Shown one piece after another: positions 15,101-24,713 of a stretch of DNA of 64,000 nucleotides. How positions within the stretch are numbered: position 1 is the first letter of the stretch; each line of letters begins with the position of its first letter. The position numbers were made by a program, and so were the translations under genes. The notes under the pieces are model-generated. The model searched no databases. It was not told the origin of the DNA and worked only from the letters and a program-made list of their open reading frames with translations. This stretch comes from Longitalea arenae (GTDB lineage Bacteria; Bacteroidota; Bacteroidia; Chitinophagales; Chitinophagaceae): NCBI RefSeq assembly GCF_016924755.1, contig NZ_JAFFJX010000024.1:1-64000 (forward strand). Direction: 5' to 3'.

Positions 15101-16999
15101 ATGCAAAAAGGGACCATTCAGGTACAGACGGAGAACATCTTTCCAATCATTAAGAAATTTCTTTATAGCGATCACGATATCTTTTTGCGGGAGTTGATCA
15201 GTAACGCCGTAGATGCTTCCCAAAAATTGAAGACGCTTTCTTCCATAGGGGAGGCGAAAGGGGAGGTCGGCGACCTGTTCATTGAGGTAAAGCTCGATGA
15301 GGAAAAGAAGACCATTACCATCTCTGACCGTGGTATAGGGATGTCGGCAGAGGAAGTGGAGAAATATCTGAACCAGGTGGCATTCAGTGGGGCCGAGGAA
15401 TTTGTAAAAAAGTATAAAGGACAAAATGAGAACGCCATTATTGGTAAGTTCGGTCTGGGTTTTTACTCGGCCTTTATGGTGAGCGACAAAGTAGAAGTGT
15501 TCACAAAAAGCTTCCGGGAAGACGCACCGGCGGTCAGGTGGGAATGTGATGGCAGTCCCGAGTATATGCTCGAGGAAACCGAGAAAGCTGATCGTGGTAC
15601 GGATATCGTTTTACACATCAATGAAGAAAGTGCCGAGTTCCTGGATGCAATGCGTATCGAAGGAATCCTGAACCGGTTCTGCCGCTTTCTGCCCGTGCCC
15701 ATTTATTTCAGGCATAAGAATGAAGAAAAAGAAAGAAAGCCGATCAATAATACCCAGCCTGCCTGGAAAAAGAAACCTTCTGAACTGACGGCGGAAGATT
15801 ACCAGAATTTTTATAAAGAACTGTATCCATACAACGAGGCTCCCTTGTTCTGGATACATCTGAATGTGGATTATCCATTCAACCTCACCGGTATTCTGTA
15901 TTTCCCCAAAATAAAACAGAGCTACGAAATTCAGAAAGACAAGATCCAGCTGTACAGCAACCAGGTATTTGTTACCGACGAGGTTAAGGACATTGTGCCT
16001 GAGTTCCTGATGCTGTTACATGGGGTCATCGACAGTCCGGATATTCCATTGAACGTAAGCCGCAGCTACCTGCAGGGCGATCCCAATGTGAAGAAGATCA
16101 ATAACCACATTACCAAGAAAGTGGCCGATAAGCTCGAAGAGCTGTTCAATAAAGAAAGAAAAGAATTTGAAGGCAAGTGGGACAGCCTGGGGCTTTTTGT
16201 GAAGTATGGCATGATGACCGACGACAAGTTCCTGGAAAGAGGTAATAAATTCCATTTGCTTGAGGCGGCCACAGCCACTGACGAGAATGCCAGCGGTGAG
16301 AAAAAATTCTATACCCTGGAGGAATACCGCATGGCCGCTGAAACCCTGCAAAAGAACAAAGACGGTAAACTGGTGATCCTGTACACAACCGATCTGGTTC
16401 AGCAGGATGCCTATATCAGGGGCGCAGAAGCCAAAGGTTTCATCATTGTCAAGCTCGATACCCTCATCGATCCTTCATTCATTAACCAGATGGAAATGAA
16501 ATGGACCGATGTTCATTTTAACCGGGTGGATGCTGATATTGCGGATAACCTCATTGACAAACAGGAAAACCTCGATAGCGTTCTAAGTAAGGATGAAGAG
16601 TCTACGCTGAAAGGTTTGTTCGACCTTAAAATGCCGGGCCTGAATATGACGGTAGAAGTGAAAGGCTTAAGCACCGATGCTCCGCCGGTAGTGGCTACAA
16701 GGCCTGAGTTTATGCGCCGCATGAAAGATATGGCTGCCATGAACGGCCCAATGGGGGCTTTTTATGCAAACATGCCCGATGATGTAACGCTTACAGTAAA
16801 TGGCAACCACCCGATCTATCAGCAGGTACTGAAGGAGAATGATAAACAGAAACAGGAAAAAGTAATTCATAACCTGGCAGATCTCGCGCTGTTATCACAA
16901 GGATTGCTCAAAGGAGGTAACCTGACCAATTTCATCAATCGCAGTGTTGATCTGATGGGAGCCGGAACCAAACAACAGGAAGCTGAAACTGTGAAGTAG
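15101..16999 (+). CDS. htpG: Chaperone HtpG (bacterial Hsp90)
   Basis: Full-length 632-residue Hsp90: the GHKL ATPase domain has ELISNAVDAS (about 30-39), DRGIGM (about 75-80) and GKFGLGFYSAF (about 113-123); the middle domain and a C-terminal dimerisation region follow. It is a cytosolic ATP-dependent chaperone for late-stage folding. No CIRCE element is visible upstream. The gene is transcribed alone and ends at a bidirectional terminator at 17024-17058. Confidence 0.97.
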   Translation: MQKGTIQVQTENIFPIIKKFLYSDHDIFLRELISNAVDASQKLKTLSSIGEAKGEVGDLFIEVKLDEEKKTITISDRGIGMSAEEVEKYLNQVAFSGAEEFVKKYKGQNENAIIGKFGLGFYSAFMVSDKVEVFTKSFREDAPAVRWECDGSPEYMLEETEKADRGTDIVLHINEESAEFLDAMRIEGILNRFCRFLPVPIYFRHKNEEKERKPINNTQPAWKKKPSELTAEDYQNFYKELYPYNEAPLFWIHLNVDYPFNLTGILYFPKIKQSYEIQKDKIQLYSNQVFVTDEVKDIVPEFLMLLHGVIDSPDIPLNVSRSYLQGDPNVKKINNHITKKVADKLEELFNKERKEFEGKWDSLGLFVKYGMMTDDKFLERGNKFHLLEAATATDENASGEKKFYTLEEYRMAAETLQKNKDGKLVILYTTDLVQQDAYIRGAEAKGFIIVKLDTLIDPSFINQMEMKWTDVHFNRVDADIADNLIDKQENLDSVLSKDEESTLKGLFDLKMPGLNMTVEVKGLSTDAPPVVATRPEFMRRMKDMAAMNGPMGAFYANMPDDVTLTVNGNHPIYQQVLKENDKQKQEKVIHNLADLALLSQGLLKGGNLTNFINRSVDLMGAGTKQQEAETVK

Positions 17000-17023
17000 G
17001 AAAAGATAGAAGATCACAATATG

Positions 17024-17058
17024 AAAAAAGCCACCAGTTATTCACTGATGGCTTTTTT
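17024..17058. terminator. Bidirectional terminator between htpG and the efflux operon
   Basis: A 15-bp stem with one mismatch (17024-17038 with 17044-17058) is flanked by A-run and T-run, so it can act on either strand between these convergent units. Confidence 0.85.
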
Positions 17059-17142
17059 ATTTTACCTACTAAACCAATTGTCCTTTCAGAGGTATTTCCT
17101 TTCTTTTATATCGATTCGCCTGTCTTTCAGTAGTACGTTTTC

Positions 17143-17182
17143 ATTAGCACATTAGCAAATCAGCTGATCAGCTAATGATCAC
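17143..17182. repeat. Octad array ending in the stop codon of the efflux outer-membrane gene
   Basis: Five units ATTAGCAC, ATTAGCAA, ATCAGCTG, ATCAGCTA and ATGATCAC run with an 8-bp period. The AGC core is constant in four of five. The last unit contains the TGA stop (17181-17179 on the minus strand) of the outer-membrane factor gene. Confidence 0.65.
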
Positions 17183-18597
17183 TTCCATCCTCCGCCGAGG
17201 GAACGGTACAATTCTACCATAGCGTTCAACTGATCGCGTTCTACAGTTACCTGGTCTAGTTCTGCCTGTAACAAATTGCCCTGGGCGGTGATCACTTCCA
17301 GGTAATTGGCCAGTCCGCTTTTAAATAACAACTCTGCATTGCCGATAGCGCTGCGCAGCGTATTTACTTTATCGCTGGTAAGCTGATACTGGGTCTTCAG
17401 TTTTTCTAACCGTACCAGCGCATTGGATACTTCACCCATGGCAGTGTAGGCCGATTGGCGGAAGCTGATGGCAGCCTGATCCCGCTGCAATTTGGCAACT
17501 TCGAACTGTGTTTTTAAAGCACGGCGTTGGAAGATCGGTTGTGTGATACCGCCGGCACCAAGGGCAAACAGGGAAGCTGGCATTTTGAACCAATTGGTGA
17601 ACTCCCAGGCATTCAGACCGCCATTGGCTGAAATGGTCAATGTTGGATAGAAGCTGGCTTCTGCTACGCCTACCCGGGCATTGGCGGCCACGAGCGCCAT
17701 TTCGTTGCTGCGCACATCGGGACGGCGGCTTACCATCGCGGCGGGTATGCCGGTTGGTAACTGCTCCCATACTTTATAATTGCTCAGTTGGGCAGTACGG
17801 GCAACGGGACCTGGCTGGTCGCCACTGATGATACGGATGGTATTTTCCTGGATCGCTATCTGTTGTTCCAGCTGCGGGATCAGGATGGCCGCCGTTTGTT
17901 GTTGAGCGGTTGCCTGTTGTACAGCTAATTCGCTCACCTCACCGGCCGTTTTCTGCAGTTTTATGATGTTCACTATAGAATCGCCCAGGCTCAGGTTACG
18001 TTTGGCAATGGCCAGTTGCGCATCGAGCATCAGCAGGTTATAATAACTGCTGGCAATGCTCGCAACCACCGCGGTTTGCACAGCCCGGCTGGCTTCGTAA
18101 GATTGCTGGTAAATGGCGCCCGCTACTTCGCGTTGCCGGCGCAGCTTGCCCCAGATATCCAGTTCCCAGGTAAGGCCTGCTCCTAATGTATAGTCTTCAA
18201 TATGATCTTTACCCAGGCTGTTCTTCAGGAAATAACCATTGAAACTATTTTCCGAGGGGAAAGACGTAGACGCATTGATTGTTGCCTGAATGGTGGGGGC
18301 CCAGTTCACCTTTGCCTGTTTGGCGTAAGCCCTGGCTTCATCAACCCGCTTAACAGCCAGCTGTACATCAAAGCTGTTTTCCAATGCATGACCTATCAGT
18401 GATTGCAGGGTAGGATCTGAAAAGAACTTTCTCCATTCCATATCTGCCACACTGGAATCGGATGGTGCTGTAGTCGTATTGGCAAACTGTGCCGGTAAGG
18501 AAAGATCGGAGCGCTGGTAATCTTTTCCCATGCGGCACGCTGCCAGCAGCGCCACCAATGCCAGGGTAGGATAAATAGTGATATTACTTTTTCGCAT
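17179..18597 (-). CDS. RND efflux outer-membrane factor lipoprotein (NodT/OprM type)
   Basis: A TolC-fold outer-membrane channel of 472 residues from the start chosen here. That start gives a lipoprotein signal with Cys21 (LALVALLAAC); the open frame runs 20 codons further upstream but would mask it. The two OEP repeats show FFSDPTLQSLIGHALENSFDVQLAVKRVDEARA near the N-terminus and AAMVSRRPDVRSNEMALVAANARVGVAEASFYPTL midway, which are family signatures. It completes a tripartite pump with the RND and adaptor genes upstream. An AAGGAG site sits just before the ATG. The stop codon lies inside a short octad array. Confidence 0.93.
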   Translation of the reverse strand: MRKSNITIYPTLALVALLAACRMGKDYQRSDLSLPAQFANTTTAPSDSSVADMEWRKFFSDPTLQSLIGHALENSFDVQLAVKRVDEARAYAKQAKVNWAPTIQATINASTSFPSENSFNGYFLKNSLGKDHIEDYTLGAGLTWELDIWGKLRRQREVAGAIYQQSYEASRAVQTAVVASIASSYYNLLMLDAQLAIAKRNLSLGDSIVNIIKLQKTAGEVSELAVQQATAQQQTAAILIPQLEQQIAIQENTIRIISGDQPGPVARTAQLSNYKVWEQLPTGIPAAMVSRRPDVRSNEMALVAANARVGVAEASFYPTLTISANGGLNAWEFTNWFKMPASLFALGAGGITQPIFQRRALKTQFEVAKLQRDQAAISFRQSAYTAMGEVSNALVRLEKLKTQYQLTSDKVNTLRSAIGNAELLFKSGLANYLEVITAQGNLLQAELDQVTVERDQLNAMVELYRSLGGGWK

Positions 18598-18682
18598 TAT
18601 CTCCTTATTTAGATTTTCGAACTTGTTAGTAAGTGTGCCATCCGCCAGCTGGCGCACGGCACACTTTACCTATGATTATTGA

Positions 18683-21600
18683 TTATTCGCTGAGCTTGAT
18701 CTCTCTTAACCCGGGGCGGCCGGTCACTTTCTCCTGCAGGTACTGGAATATTACAAACAGCACCGGGATGATGAACACACCAAGGATAACACCGGTAAGC
18801 ATACCGCCAATGGCGCTCACCCCAATGGAGTGGTTACCGAGGGCAGATGCGCCATGGGTAAATACCAGTGGCAATAAGCCCACGATAAAGGCAAAGGAGG
18901 TCATCAGGATCGGACGAAGCCTGAGCCTCGATGCTTCCAGCGCGGCGTCAACCAGTCCCATGCCATTTCTTCTGCGCTGAACGGCATATTCCGTGATCAG
19001 GATCGCGTTCTTCGCCAACAAACCTACCAGCATGATCAAACCGATCTGTACGTAGATATTGTTATCGATGCCGGCGAAACCAATAAAGGCGAATACCCCT
19101 AATATGCCCGTTGGTACGGTGAGGATCACCGCCAGTGGCAGAATATAACTTTCGTATTGCGCTGCCAGCAGGAAGTACACGAACAATACACTCAGCAGGA
19201 AGATAAATACCTGCTGGTTACCGGTTTTAATTTCCTCGCGTGTTACACCGGTCCACTCATACGAGTAACCTCTGGGTAACACCTTTGCGGCGGTTTCTTC
19301 AATGGCTTTAATGGCGTCACCGGTACTGAAACCTGGTTTGGGGCTACCGTTAATGGTAACAGCGTTGAACAGGTTGTTACGGGTAACGGTCTCAGGGCCA
19401 AACACACGTTTAAGGGAAACCAGTGTTTTGGCTGGTACCATTTCACCCTGGTTGTTCTTTACATATATTCCTTCCAGTGAATTGAAGTCATTACGGAAGG
19501 CTGCATCGGCCTGTGCCATAACGCGGTAATATTTACCAAAGCGGTTGAAGTCGGTAACGAAGCTACTACCATAGTAGATCTGCATGGTCGACATCAGCTC
19601 GCTGATAGATACCCCCAGCTGTTTGGCTTTTGCATAATCCACTTCAATAGTGTATTGCGGGTTATTGGCTGCAAAAGTGGTAAAGGCGAATCCGATCTCG
19701 GGCCTTTGCATCAGGGCGCCGATGAACTGCCAGGCCGTACCGCCGAGTTTATCAAGCGGGCCGTTGGTGCGGTCCTGCAACATGAACTCAAAACCACTCA
19801 CGTTACCAAAGCCCTGCACGGTTGGGAAGTTGAAGAAAAAGGCATTTGCGCCTTTAACCTGTTGTACCTTTCCAACCAGTCCGGCAGCGATCTCATCAGG
19901 ATTTTTAACCGGTCCTCTTTCTTCATAGTCTTTCAATCGCATAAAACCGGCTGCATAAGGCGATGCATTCGCATTGCTGATGAAGTTCAAACCATCGATC
20001 ACATAGAGGTGATTGTATGCAGGATCCTGTTTAATGATGCTATCGATCTGTAAGGTGGCCTGGTGAGTTCTTTCGAGTGAGCTACCGGGAGGCGTATTCA
20101 CTGCAAACAGTACGAAGCCTTGGTCTTCCGTTGGGATAAAACCTGTGGGGGCTTTTTTCGCCATATAAAAGGCGCCCAGCGTGATGATCACCAGTAAAGT
20201 GATAGGTATCCATTTCTTTCTCACCAGGAACTTCAGGCTGCGCACATATCTGTTGGTCATTCCATTGAAACCTGCATTGAAGCCGGCATAGAAACGACTC
20301 ATAAATCCTTTTTTAGGGCCATGTGCATTTCCTTCGCCAGCATGTGGGTTCTTCAGGAACAGGGCACAGAGGGCCGGGCTCAGCGTAAGGGCGTTTACGG
20401 CAGAGATAAGGATCGCAATGGCCAGGGTGAAGGCAAACTGCCTGTAGAATACACCGGCAGGGCCCTGCATAAATCCAACCGGAATGAACACCGCCGCCAT
20501 TACAAGCGTAATGGAGATGATGGCCCCCGAGATCTCGCTCATCGACTGAACCGTGGCTGCCCGGGCCGGCAGATTCGTATGTTCCATTTTCGAGTGCACC
20601 GCTTCCACTACCACAATGGCGTCATCCACCACCACACCGATCGCCAACACGAGGGCAAAGAGGGTAAGCAGGTTGATGGTAAAGCCAAAGAGCTGCATGA
20701 AGAAGAAGGTACCAATAATGGCCACCGGAACGGCAATGGCCGGGATCAGGGTTGAACGGAAATCCTGCAGGAACAGGAACACTACCAGGAACACCAGGAT
20801 GAAGGCAATCACCAGGGTTTCTGTTACCTGGTCGATGGATGCGTCAAGGAACTCTTTCGAGTTGTACATGACGGTTGTCTTAAGACCTTTGGGAAGTGTT
20901 TTTTCAAATTCTTTCAGCAGTCTTTCTACTTCGGTGAGAATGTCATTCGCGTTTGAACCAGCCGTCTGGAACACGGCAAAACCCGATACCGGAGTGCCAT
21001 CCATTCTGGAATTGGTAGAGTAGGTGTAAGAACCGAACTCAACGCGGGCCACGTCTTTCAGGCGCAACATAGAACCGTCGGGATTGGCCTTGATGATCAT
21101 GTTCTCGTATTCCTCACCCTGGTTCAGTTTGCCTTTATATTTCAATACATATTCAAATACTTCACGGCTGCTCTGGCCCAAACGGCCGGGAGCTGCTTCC
21201 AGGTTCTGATCCTTGATGGCGCTCAGTACATCCTGGGGCGACAGGTTATTGGCGATCAAACGATCGGGCTTTAACCAGATACGCATAGAGTAATCCTTGG
21301 TACCGAATACCAGGGCCTGACCTACACCCGGTACACGTTGAACGGCCGGGATCAGGTTGATCTTGATATAGTTTTCCAGGAACAGCTCGTCGTATTTGTC
21401 TTTATCGTCACTCGAAAGCGCCACGAACATGATGATACTGTTCTGTACTTTCTGGGTGGAGATACCTGCCTGAACCACTTCTGTTGGTACCTGGCTGATG
21501 GCCTTTGATACCCGGTTCTGCACGTTCACCGAGGCAATATCAGGATCGGTACCCTGCTTAAAGTACACCGTAAGCGTCATACTACCATCGTTACTGGAGT

Positions 21601-21841
21601 TGGAGGTCATGTAGGTCATGTTCTCCACACCGTTGATGGCTTCTTCCAGCGGGGTAGCTACGGAGCGTGCTACTACCTCGGCGTTGGCGCCGGGGTACAG
21701 GGCCGTTACCTGAACGCTCGGCGGCGCAATATCAGGGAACAGCGTAACAGGCAGCGTAAAAAGCGACAGCCCGCCTAACAAAAGCAGAATGATAGAAACT
21801 ACCGTTGATAGGACCGGTCTTTCAATAAATCTTTTTAACAT
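18683..21841 (-). CDS. RND multidrug efflux permease (HAE1/AcrB family)
   Basis: The inner-membrane proton-driven pump of the tripartite system, 1052 residues from the ATG at 21841 (MLKRFIERPVLSTV), the standard start of the family; 36 further in-frame codons upstream look non-coding. The proton-relay pair is present in VVVDDAIVVVEAV and the conserved lysine in LLAKNAILITEYAVQ. Two large periplasmic loops and twelve helices follow the AcrB pattern. Substrates cannot be predicted. It lies 151 bp after the adaptor gene and 85 bp before the outer-membrane factor gene. Confidence 0.95.
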   Translation of the reverse strand: MLKRFIERPVLSTVVSIILLLLGGLSLFTLPVTLFPDIAPPSVQVTALYPGANAEVVARSVATPLEEAINGVENMTYMTSNSSNDGSMTLTVYFKQGTDPDIASVNVQNRVSKAISQVPTEVVQAGISTQKVQNSIIMFVALSSDDKDKYDELFLENYIKINLIPAVQRVPGVGQALVFGTKDYSMRIWLKPDRLIANNLSPQDVLSAIKDQNLEAAPGRLGQSSREVFEYVLKYKGKLNQGEEYENMIIKANPDGSMLRLKDVARVEFGSYTYSTNSRMDGTPVSGFAVFQTAGSNANDILTEVERLLKEFEKTLPKGLKTTVMYNSKEFLDASIDQVTETLVIAFILVFLVVFLFLQDFRSTLIPAIAVPVAIIGTFFFMQLFGFTINLLTLFALVLAIGVVVDDAIVVVEAVHSKMEHTNLPARAATVQSMSEISGAIISITLVMAAVFIPVGFMQGPAGVFYRQFAFTLAIAILISAVNALTLSPALCALFLKNPHAGEGNAHGPKKGFMSRFYAGFNAGFNGMTNRYVRSLKFLVRKKWIPITLLVIITLGAFYMAKKAPTGFIPTEDQGFVLFAVNTPPGSSLERTHQATLQIDSIIKQDPAYNHLYVIDGLNFISNANASPYAAGFMRLKDYEERGPVKNPDEIAAGLVGKVQQVKGANAFFFNFPTVQGFGNVSGFEFMLQDRTNGPLDKLGGTAWQFIGALMQRPEIGFAFTTFAANNPQYTIEVDYAKAKQLGVSISELMSTMQIYYGSSFVTDFNRFGKYYRVMAQADAAFRNDFNSLEGIYVKNNQGEMVPAKTLVSLKRVFGPETVTRNNLFNAVTINGSPKPGFSTGDAIKAIEETAAKVLPRGYSYEWTGVTREEIKTGNQQVFIFLLSVLFVYFLLAAQYESYILPLAVILTVPTGILGVFAFIGFAGIDNNIYVQIGLIMLVGLLAKNAILITEYAVQRRRNGMGLVDAALEASRLRLRPILMTSFAFIVGLLPLVFTHGASALGNHSIGVSAIGGMLTGVILGVFIIPVLFVIFQYLQEKVTGRPGLREIKLSE

Positions 21842-21992
21842 GGGAAAATTTTTGAATTGAAATCTGTTATCCGAGCTAAGAGATAGAAAGCAGGGGCAGG
21901 ATTTTGCGTTTATCAGGCACAAGAACTCCCTATAGTCAAAGTGTTTCAACCCTGACTTACATGCTTTTTACTCTTACTTCCTACTCTGTGAA

Positions 21993-23174
21993 TTATAGAG
22001 GTTTCGCTTTCAGCAAACTGTCGGTCGAAATTGGCTGAGGCACTATCGCTACACCATCCTGCAGGTTGCCAACTCCGGAAAAGACGATCTTTTCACCGGC
22101 TTTCAATCCATCCTTAACAAAGTAGTAATTGGTTGTTTTACCCGAAATATTGATCGGCTTGCTGGCCACTTTGTTGCTATCGCCAACGGCAAATACAAAC
22201 ACTTTGTCCTGCACTTCAAATGTTGCTTCGATAGGCACTACAACTGCATCGTTGTACAGTTGGGGGATGCGAACCTTTCCGGTATTGCCGGTGCGAAGGA
22301 TGCCGCCGGGGTTAGGGAAAGTAGCGCGCACGCTGATGGCGCCGGTTGTTTTATCGAACTGTCCTTCGATCGTGCTGATCTTCCCTTTTACAGGATAAAT
22401 GCTGTTATCGGCGAGGGCCAGTTCAACCGGTGGCACTTTTTTCACTTTTTCTTCAATGCTGTTTCCGGCAAATTGATTTTTGAAAGCGATAAAGTCCTGC
22501 TCGCTCAATGAAAAGTAAGCGTACATTTCACTGATATCGGAAAGAACGGTTAAGGCGTCATTTTTGCCAACCAGGCTTCCTGTTTTATAGGGGATCCTTC
22601 CAATATAACCACTGGCCGGTGCTTTCACTATCGTATAGCCGACATTGATCTGTGCATTGGCTATAGCTGCTTTAGCCTGCTCGGCTGCTGCTACTGCTGC
22701 ATCGTAGTTGGCTTTTGCGGTTTTCAGCTGCACCTCCGAGATCACATTGTTTTGAACAAGCGGTGTCAAACGGTCTACTTCTACCTGGGCTTTTGATACA
22801 TTGGCCTGGGCAGCGAGTAAAGTTGACTTTGCATTGTTCAAAGCCTCATTATAAGTACGGGCGTCGATCCTGAAAAGTGGTTGCCCTTTTCTCACATAAG
22901 CACCTTCATCGGGATAGATCTTTTCCAGGTAACCTTCTACCTGGGGCCTGATCTCTACATTCACTTTGCCTTCCAATGAAGCAGGATATTCACGGAAGGT
23001 GGTGCCTGATGTGGTTGCAACAGACAATACAGGTAATTGCGGTGCGCCCTGCTGATGCATTCCAGGGGTAGCCGAACTGTTAGCACAGCTATATAATGCT
23101 GTAGCCAAACCAAGCGCTGTAAACAGCTTAATCCAATTGGTACTGATTTCTACGTTATATAAAGGTTTCATCAT
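21993..23174 (-). CDS. RND efflux periplasmic adaptor (membrane fusion protein)
   Basis: A lipid-anchored HlyD-type adaptor linking the RND pump to the outer-membrane channel. It is about 393 residues from the Met at 23174, which places a lipoprotein signal ending LATALYSC with Cys30. Biotinyl-lipoyl-like half-motifs (RPQVEGYLEKIYPDEGAYVRKGQPLFRID and IVKAPASGYIGRIPYKTGSLV) bracket a coiled-coil hairpin, with beta-barrel and membrane-proximal domains after it. The start could also be the next Met. It is the first gene of the pump operon and lies downstream of an AraC regulator on the same strand. Confidence 0.92.
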   Translation of the reverse strand: MMKPLYNVEISTNWIKLFTALGLATALYSCANSSATPGMHQQGAPQLPVLSVATTSGTTFREYPASLEGKVNVEIRPQVEGYLEKIYPDEGAYVRKGQPLFRIDARTYNEALNNAKSTLLAAQANVSKAQVEVDRLTPLVQNNVISEVQLKTAKANYDAAVAAAEQAKAAIANAQINVGYTIVKAPASGYIGRIPYKTGSLVGKNDALTVLSDISEMYAYFSLSEQDFIAFKNQFAGNSIEEKVKKVPPVELALADNSIYPVKGKISTIEGQFDKTTGAISVRATFPNPGGILRTGNTGKVRIPQLYNDAVVVPIEATFEVQDKVFVFAVGDSNKVASKPINISGKTTNYYFVKDGLKAGEKIVFSGVGNLQDGVAIVPQPISTDSLLKAKPL

Positions 23175-23572
23175 ACATGGTTTAAATGACATACAATAAA
23201 TCGTTGTGGGCAAGCATTCGTACTACATTGAAGTTCGGTATGTAGTTACCGTTTTCAACACAGGTTTCACAGGTGTTGCGTTATACCGCTTCAGCTGACA
23301 TAGGCACGGATATGTTCAGGTGTCCGGAGGTGGGTGTTAAAAATGCTGTGTCATTGTTGTAACTTTGGTTAGATCCGCCGAAAGCGGGTGTTGGTAAGTC
23401 TGGGCCAACTTCATCCATTTGTGGATCTGATAATAGAAATAGCTTCCATGCAACAGGTCGCCGCTGCCATGCTGTCGATAAATGCTCAACTGTCGATATG
23501 TTCCCTGCCGTTAAAAATGATTATGTAAAAGTAATAACCATTACGACGATAGTAGTTTACCTTATTGGGGGA
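23175..23572. other. Intergenic region between AraC regulator and efflux operon
   Basis: About 400 bp that should hold the promoter of the efflux operon. No clear TTTG/TANNTTTG pair or inverted repeat stood out, and there is no supported gene. Confidence 0.3.
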
Positions 23573-24472
23573 TTAATTGTACTTTTCCCGGATTTGTTTC
23601 TGGAATAAGGCAGGCGTATTACCTGTATGTTTTTTGAAGAACCGGTTAAAATAAGCATCGTCTTCAAAGTTGAGACGGCCGGCAATTTCTTTTACTGAGT
23701 GCTCACCCCAGAATAATAGCCTTTTGGCTTCCAGGATCCTTCTTTCGTCGATAATTTGTTTAGCTGTTTTGCCGGTAACTGTTTTTATGAGGTCGTTCAA
23801 ATGTCCGGGGGTAACATAAAGCATATCGGCATACTGTGTTACCTGAGTGGAGTTTACAAAGTTTTCATCGATGAGTGATTTGAATTGACGAACAATGCGG
23901 TTTTGCGAATAGTCCATATTAACTACGCTATTCGGCACTTCGTTCCTGGCTGTATCATTCTTACAGTTCACCAGCCGGCCTGCGCAGATAATAAAGGCAT
24001 TCAGCAGGTTTTTCAGGATAAGGCCTTTTTGTGGTTTATTATCCTTGAACTCCTGATACATCAGCTCGAGATAAACTGATAATTCACGTACCTGCTCCTG
24101 GTTCATTACCGGTAATACCACCTGGCTGAACATACATTCCCAACAGGCAAGCACACCCTGGGTTTCAGTGAGTAAGAATTCTTTATTGAACGAAATGTGC
24201 ATCATTTTATAGTAGGAGTTGCCTGTTTGCTGATGCACCTGATCGGGCGCCAGCATTAATAAAGCGGGCGCTTTGATCGTATATTTTTCGAAGTCGGTAT
24301 AATGTGTTACTTCCCCTTCCTGCAGAAAACTGATCTTGTAATCAGTATGCCGGTGCGGAATGGCCATATAGGATGGTACAGAGTTACCTTCGGTTTTTTT
24401 AATTATGAAATTGGTGCCTGGTATGCAGGCTGCCATATCATAAACTGGAATCAGTGCCTGGTTATTTTTCAT
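23573..24472 (-). CDS. AraC-family transcriptional regulator
   Basis: About 299 residues from the ATG at 24472; the open frame continues 31 codons upstream but that part is not AraC-like. An N-terminal cupin sensor (IPHRHTDYKISFLQEGEVTHYTDFEKY) precedes a C-terminal double helix-turn-helix DNA-binding domain, with YADMLYVTPGHLNDLIKTVTGKTAKQIIDERRILEAKRLL and EIAGRLNFEDDAYFNRFFKKHTGNTP as its two halves. It lies directly upstream of the RND pump genes on the same strand and is the natural candidate for their control; that link is positional. Confidence 0.92.
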   Translation of the reverse strand: MKNNQALIPVYDMAACIPGTNFIIKKTEGNSVPSYMAIPHRHTDYKISFLQEGEVTHYTDFEKYTIKAPALLMLAPDQVHQQTGNSYYKMMHISFNKEFLLTETQGVLACWECMFSQVVLPVMNQEQVRELSVYLELMYQEFKDNKPQKGLILKNLLNAFIICAGRLVNCKNDTARNEVPNSVVNMDYSQNRIVRQFKSLIDENFVNSTQVTQYADMLYVTPGHLNDLIKTVTGKTAKQIIDERRILEAKRLLFWGEHSVKEIAGRLNFEDDAYFNRFFKKHTGNTPALFQKQIREKYN

Positions 24473-24713
24473 ACAATCACAACTTGGTAGCAGATGAACA
24501 CCACCCAATGCAGGGTGGATAGTAAAAATATTATAATAATGGCAAACTCTTAGCGCCTGACCCATTATTGTACCATAAAATTTTAAACGGTAAACCTTTT
24601 CGGGGGATGGATTGTTAAAGCGGAACTAATGACCGCTTGGTTGAAATACAGCAGATAATGCAAAATCCAAACGAATGTTCATAATCATTTAAGCAGGTAA
24701 CAGGGTCAGCTTT

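Noticed and set aside
16910-16924. Full anti-Shine-Dalgarno complement (AAAGGAGGTAACC) in htpG
   Set aside because: It is internal to the htpG frame, with no start codon at a suitable distance; a chance codon combination.
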